Shown: one piece after another, positions 20,750 through 25,976 of the stretch
Numbering within the stretch: position 1 is the first letter of the stretch
Layout: each line of letters opens with the position of its first letter
Assembly (NCBI GenBank): GCA_036897625.1
Contig: JAYMTA010000619.1
Span: 1 to 25,976 of the forward strand
DNA from: Pelargonium cotyledonis
Taxonomy: Eukaryota; Streptophyta; Magnoliopsida; Geraniales; Geraniaceae
Length of the DNA: 25,976 bases
Reading direction: 5' to 3'
Translations under genes and position numbers: made by a program
Notes under the pieces: model-generated
The model's input: only the letters and a program-made list of their open reading frames with translations
What the model was told of the DNA's origin: nothing
Databases searched by the model: none

Positions 20750-23700
20750 TCATTTTTTGCCAATTCCAATTAATTTAAGCTGCACGGAATAAATAAAATA
20801 ACTATCAGAACATAATATGAGAATATGCAAATGATAAATGTCCGGATGCAAAAGATTCTATTTTTCTTACAATGTTGTTTTCAGGACTCTTCCAATAGAA
20901 TCCTTGTATTATAACTAGCAGAACATTGGTGGCTGCAAGAACATAGAGTGTCAATGCATGCATTCCCATCCATTCCAACACGACAGTCCAACGTCTATAT
21001 CCATACACATCAACCTGTGGAAGAGTCTTGCGGGTTAGCAAATTGCCGTTATGTAAAAAGTCTAATCAGTAATTCAGTATAAGATATATAACCAACCATC
21101 ATATAAATTCCACTGAAGAGGATTCCGGCAGCACCAGCAGTGACACACGTGTAGCTGAACGTGTACAAACCCTTATTTACATGCATCCCTACAGCGATAA
21201 AGTATTATACAGGTTAATCTTGTAATTACTACCTTTAGCTGTCGACGTAGTAATTGCTGGTGAAAACTGGTACAAATAAGGAAACCACTCACCTGACACG
21301 TCCAAGATAAGGCCCAAGAATAAAGCACAAGTGGATGCGGTCATCCAATGAAGAATTCTATCCTTGTGATCCTGTGTGAGCAGAGTGAAGAAAGTAAGCT
21401 AATGAAGGATAGGCTCCACATGAAATATCTGAAAATTGGGTACATGTTGTTACCTTAAAATGGATAATGATGTGCCCAATGTGCAAACCAACCAAGCAGG
21501 TGACAATGGACATCAAGGAACTACAACCGGAAGTAAGAGGGTCACTAAGAATAATAAAACCTTTGTATGGCACAATTGAAAAAGTAGTTGACTTCCATCA
21601 AGGTAGCCGATACCCTAAATAACAGGGCACACCATAATTGAAAACAGATTACTAGGACAGAGCGAAGAAAATTGCACACCTCAGGAGTCCCTCGGGATCA
21701 AAAGGAGCTTGACACCATAAAGGGGCATTTGGAGGTCGCGGGCCATAATCTGGGGAATTGATACTGCATTGCTATGTAAAAAAGAGTAGGAACACGCATG
21801 TTTCAGTAGGACACAATGGAAAGTTAATGCAATGGCAAAAAAATAAAAATAAAAATAAACTTACAAAGTACAGAAATTTACCTTCGTTCTTGCATAGATA
21901 GGTTTTTTATATAGATGTTCAATGCCCAGTATGTATCGATCAATCATTCCAACAGCATTACAAGCTGGTCCAGTGTCACCCCTTACTCCACATTTCACCT
22001 TCACATGAAAATGATTATTACAAGGCCACTTTGTTTACAAAATAAAGAAGTAATAAAATACTGCCTTGAATTCTGTAACCTGGTATGAAGAATTGGATAA
22101 ATGAGAAGCCAAAAAGGAACTCACTGGCAATATTTGAGGTGCAGAAGATGGTCCACCGGGAATCTGAAATTCCCAATCAGGAACATACAAGCCATATAAG
22201 CATGAAAGATATATAACAGAAATCACCAAAGCCATTGCCCTGAAACATATTAACAAACATCAGAATGAATTACCACAACAAAGAAACAAAACTCATAGAT
22301 ATAATCATGACCATGAACGAAATGCGGCTAACAACCAAAATTTTCCCATGCAGTGTATTACCATAGGTGTACACCAAATATCATGATGGTACAACTATAA
22401 TAGTTGGTCTATTTACCTAATTTATCTCTTTTCAACTCCAATTTCGACTATAACAGTTAAATATTGAAAAGAGAATCAATATGGCACTCCTAGCCTAAAA
22501 TTCTAGGGGGATTTGTTCTATATCGTTCAAGGTGTCTGTGAAGAAATATTCATACTTTTGAAATGGCTTTTTCTTCCTTCCAGAAGAGTAGGTAACTCAA
22601 CATGTCAACTACTAAGCTAAATCAGTATAACATACTCATCGCATATGGACCACAGGTCTTGCATTTCCAATATCAATTCAATATGATTCTGAGTTCAAAG
22701 ATAATAGATATGACATATTGCAAGCACTTACCCCTGCAGTCGATATTTTTTCAACAAAGATGATCCTGAATTAACATGATCATCTTCCTTCAGCCAAATC
22801 TCACATATTGCTGCAATGAAATATGCAATTGCAATTCTCTGGACAAAAAAAGAATTCAACTATTATATCTATTTAAACATGTAAAAATGTATCTGAAATA
22901 AAACCTCCATAATTAGGAATCAATCATAGGTATGTTGGAAATAATTTTTGATTATCTGACTAAAATTGAAGTAGAAGAAACAAATTACTGAGGTCAACAC
23001 GAGAATTCTGACTGAAATCTGATTTTTATTTTATTCTTAAGCATTTGATGACTGATAATTAGTTCCTAGCAGTGCACATTTAGTAACTGACATGATTAAA
23101 TAACAACAAAAAAGAAAAGCATACAAAAACTAAGGCATACCTGCAGTATTCCCGTCCATCTTATCTTTGACATATCTACCCCATATGTGAGATCATTGGC
23201 ACCGTGAAAAAAGCCTCCTAAAAAAGAGAGGATAAAGGCATTTAGCTCAAACTAATAAAATTATATACTGAATTTCTAGTCCTCAATGTATCCATAATAC
23301 TCCCACCGCCGCCAAATGAGTATCTTGTTTCTCTAGCATTTTTTACCCAAAATGTGACCTCTTTCATTTTTAGGAAGTTAGCTATGCATGAATTACCAAT
23401 AGTATTCCTATAATAAATTAGTTATTATCCATTAAGTTTGTAACAACACATGACCATGAGAATACAAGAGAAATTATGCAACACGAACTAATTTTTGCTT
23501 AATATTTCTCAAAAAAGGATACTCATTGCAATATAATTGTGATAAAATAAAGAAACATTTTTTTTCTTTGATCAAAATAAGTAACCCTGTCCAGCTGAAG
23601 AATAAGTGTATCACCTTGAAGAAAAAGACCTATTACTAGTAGTTTGAGAGCTCTAAGTAGTGCTTTTCGTGTTGCAAGCATTCTGCATGACAATTTCTGC

Positions 23701-25398
23701 ACATAAAACAATTTTTGGGTTTTATCGAGAGACATCATAGAAAAGGTGGGACAAATAAAGAGAAAAAACCAATGACTATATGCTGTGAACATAAAACCAA
23801 GATTACCTTGTAAGTAAGTGCAAGTGAAACACCAACAATAAAGAGGAAAAATGGCATGACAAAATCTGCCAGAGTAGCACCATTCCATGGTGAATGATTG
23901 ATATCCGGCAGAACTCCTCCAGCATGATCCACAAGTATCATCAGCTGCAACAAGAGTAAAATGAAGTTTGAGTATTTAATAAAAATCCTTTCCAGTACAG
24001 AGAAATCAGTTATGTTAGTTAAAATGGAAGATCATATCCAAAATTACTGGCCCAATCCATTGGGCCCAAGGCCAAGTGACCCAGTTGGGTGGATGAACCC
24101 AGTGAGGTCAAAATCAACTCAGCTGAGTCCCAAGAGAGAGCCAGTTGGCTAGCATTTATCATGGGTTTAGCCATAAAAGAGAAAACTGGACAGACTGACA
24201 CATAAAGAAAGCTGTTGGTAGGATAGCTAATTGAACCATGTATGTGCAGACAGACACAAGATTCATGCACGTCCCTATAAAACACTGAGCCTCACTGTCA
24301 GGTGAGGTGTAATGTATAGTACCATACCGTATCATTAAAAACGCCTATAGCAGAGTTGCACAGCCCTAGAAAAGAAACTCGAAGAACTATGCTATACAGA
24401 GCCTTTGAGGCAGATAAAACAACATTATCATCGTTTCTTTACGTATACGCCTTTGTACTGTTTATTTCGTAACACGTCACGGTCAGAAGAAAAATATTTG
24501 CAGAAAACAAATCTATGGAGGTCCCTGAACACAACTTTTTTTATTTAAAAATTAGAACCTAAATATTTTTATAAAAAAAGAAAAACTAAACGGATTCCAG
24601 GTACGATGACATTAACATTCATTTAAAGGCTTCCAAAAGTAAAGGCCCAACAGAGGAAAATTAATTAAGCAAATGCAGGAATTAAATTAGATAATAATCC
24701 TCTGGATTGTGGAATTTCTCTTTTGAGTGCACGTTACAGAGCCGAAGAGAAGAAGTCAAAGAAAATGTCAATAGACGCATTAATTGAATTCGCTTAGCAA
24801 ATCCATAATCTGATATTCAACCGATTAACGATCCTAATTTAGAAATTTACTGGTAGTTTTTTCAAATTAAGGAAAGTTTGGCTTATTTTCTATTATTATG
24901 ACCGGAAAATCTATCTAGATCTCCGTACCAGGAGTCAAACAAATCACACGACGACGCCGTCAATGGTATCCACGAATCAGGCGTCTTCGACTAGACCATC
25001 CGCTCCACTCCGGGCGGTGGCGTTGGTCACTAACTCTCATCAAGCTACTCTGCAACTACTATTAAACCGCTATCGCCACCGCAAAGGTGGCGGAGTACCA
25101 AAAAAAAGGTCAGATAACGTACCGCGACGGTGAGGCCGCGAAAGACGTCGAGAGAAACTAGACGCTGCGGCTTCTGCTGATCCGTCTTGTGCTTGATAGG
25201 AAGCAATGGCACAGAGTCGCCGATTACGACAGTGGCGGCGCCGGCATTGGCGTGAGATCTGGACCTCGTGATCTGTAAAGCAATATCGGCGTCTTCAACC
25301 GATTTATACTTCGGATCCTCCATTGCCTTATCGTTCTCGCTGCTCCGACCTTCCGACCTCCCCTTTATGGCCTCGTACACCGCCGTCCCTCGGATCAT
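20750..25398 (-). CDS. HGSNAT-like membrane N-acetyltransferase (DUF1624/DUF5009 type)
   Basis: Thirteen exons on the - strand: 25398-25123, 23944-23807, 23696-23615, 23217-23141, 22838-22732, 22239-22125, 21998-21882, 21771-21680, 21520-21454, 21371-21293, 21188-21097, 21014-20871, 20779-20750. All borders are GT..AG and phases close to give 471 aa. Relatives of human heparan-alpha-glucosaminide N-acetyltransferase move acetyl groups from acetyl-CoA across a membrane; the plant substrate is unknown. Residues 1-75 are hydrophilic; then QRLVSLDVFRGLTVALMILVDHAGG, NHSPWNGATLADFVMPFFLFIVG (108-130), and several further hydrophobic segments (about 193-205, 228-243, 336-352, 365-380, 395-413, 425-450). 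H109 in NHSPWNG aligns with the human catalytic H269, and D98 takes the place of human N258 with the same spacing of 11. The large luminal N-terminal domain of the animal enzyme is absent, as in plant members I recall. The ATG at 25398 follows a TAG in frame; an internal Met (26) is a possible alternative. Intron 1 is 1.18 kb. Confidence 0.95.
23296..23340. repeat. One-ended Stowaway-like remnant in an intron
   Basis: ATACTCCCACCGCCGCCAAATGAGTATCTTG resembles the common plant end TACTCCCTCCGTCCCAAATGAGT. It lies in intron 3 of the HGSNAT-like gene. No matching right end was found, so it is a fragment at best. Confidence 0.35.
24049..24066. other. Palindrome GGCCCAAT-CC-ATTGGGCC in HGSNAT intron 1
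   Basis: Two perfect 8-bp arms around a 2-bp centre. GGCCCA/TGGGCC is the core of the plant site II element bound by TCP factors. It lies in the first, longest intron; a regulatory role is only inferred. Confidence 0.4.
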
Positions 25399-25420
25399 AA
25401 TCACCTAAACCTCTTCAAAT

Positions 25421-25441
25421 TCAATGACAAATTATAAGCAT
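25421..25441 (-). other. Six-codon upstream ORF in the HGSNAT leader
   Basis: ATG at 25441 starts a frame of six codons and a TGA at 25423-25421. It lies between the candidate TATA box (25646) and the main ATG (25398), and it is the only ATG I find in that interval on the - strand. Such short frames may lower translation of the main frame. Confidence 0.4.
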
Positions 25442-25645
25442 TAAATTGGATATATTCGTTTCCGATTTTCAAATAACGAAAACGAAGATTGAGATTAAGA
25501 TTCCTCCTCCTCTGCGCGATAAGAAATTGAGAACCTGAGGAGGAGGAGGAGAGGATGATAAATTTGTGCGTATGTGTGTGTGGGTCTACAATGGCTTTGG
25601 ATCACCGTCGTTGGATTGAGAGGAGAGGCTGCGAATTGCAATTTG

Positions 25646-25653
25646 TATTTATA
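25646..25653 (-). promoter_or_regulatory. Candidate TATA box of the HGSNAT-like gene
   Basis: On the - strand this reads TATAAATA. Transcription would start near 25615-25622, giving a leader of about 220 nt that includes the CTC-rich stretch at about 25537-25552. Confidence 0.5.
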
Positions 25654-25670
25654 GAAAAAGAAGAAGATTT

Positions 25671-25695
25671 AAAAAAAAAAAAAAAAAAAAAAAAA
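25671..25695. repeat. Poly(A) run of 25
   Basis: A plain A homopolymer just upstream of the HGSNAT TATA box (poly(T) on the coding strand of that gene). Possibly a nucleosome-poor tract. Confidence 0.9.
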
Positions 25696-25806
25696 GGAGG
25701 TAACGATTGGACAATTTTAATACTAGTTATTAGGCAGGCGTTCAGGGGATGAGAGGATATTATGTATAGGTTTAGATATATTTGTTAGAAGATAAATATA
25801 TTGTCT

Positions 25807-25831
25807 TATATATATATATATATATATATAA
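25807..25831. repeat. (TA)n microsatellite
   Basis: About twelve TA units in an AT-rich stretch. The remaining sequence to the window end (25832-25976) shows no gene. Confidence 0.85.
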
Positions 25832-25976
25832 GGAAATATCTTGTATTATTATTATTATTTGTAGTAAAAAATAAATTGACTTAAAGGAGTCACTAAAAAT
25901 AAATGCTACAATATGACTAATTAAGATGGTAAAAAATGTGTTTGTAAAAATGCTCTTTTTTAACAAATTTTGTGCA

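Noticed and set aside
1-25976. CRISPR arrays, tRNA or rRNA genes, bacterial operons
   Set aside because: No regularly spaced repeats, cloverleaf-like genes or rRNA sequence were seen; the window is plant nuclear DNA.

Overview
The window looks like nuclear DNA from a dicot plant. The genes have many short introns with GT..AG borders, T-rich acceptors and AT-rich introns. The protein families are plant ones (xyloglucan endotransglucosylase, clade-C PP2C, DUF247). The spacers are AT-rich and hold decayed retrotransposon and MITE-like debris. Nothing bacterial, viral or organellar was recognised. The species cannot be named from sequence alone; an asterid is only a guess from the style of the small inverted-repeat remnants.

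Layout. (1) Positions 1 to about 4588 hold a decayed L1-type LINE on the + strand: the end of ORF1, then an ORF2 with endonuclease, reverse transcriptase, zinc-binding and RNase H parts and an A-rich tail. Its 5' end lies outside the window. (2) About 4589-7690 is AT-rich spacer. (3) 7894-9641 (+) is a complete four-exon XTH gene (294 aa), closest in recollection to Arabidopsis XTH4/XTH5, with a TATA box, a CT/CA-rich leader and a 3' end near 9800. (4) 10779-12565 (-) is a three-exon PP2C phosphatase (517 aa), convergent with XTH, with a 96-101 bp tandem duplication just past its stop codon and a probable non-coding leader reaching towards 14060. (5) About 14170-16570 is spacer with decayed repeats. 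(6) 16624-18027 and 18728-20169 (+) are two tandem DUF247 (UPF0481-type) genes of 441 and 456 aa. Each has one phase-0 intron at the same place, a C-terminal membrane anchor and a TATATA box about 50 nt before the ATG. (7) 20750-25398 (-) is a 13-exon gene for a 471-aa multi-pass membrane protein of the HGSNAT family, convergent with the DUF247 pair.

The exon models were joined by hand from splice sites. In all four intron patterns (XTH, PP2C, both DUF247 genes, HGSNAT-like) phases add up to one open frame with family motifs running across the junctions, so the models are well supported. The genes do not form an obvious pathway: cell-wall remodelling, signalling, membrane proteins of unknown role and a membrane acyltransferase sit side by side, as is usual in plant chromosomes.

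No clearly new biological system was found. The points most worth a second look are the tandem DUF247 pair with its copy-specific proline-rich tail, the HGSNAT-like enzyme that keeps its catalytic histidine although plants lack heparan sulfate, the transition-biased decay of the LINE, and several small repeats.
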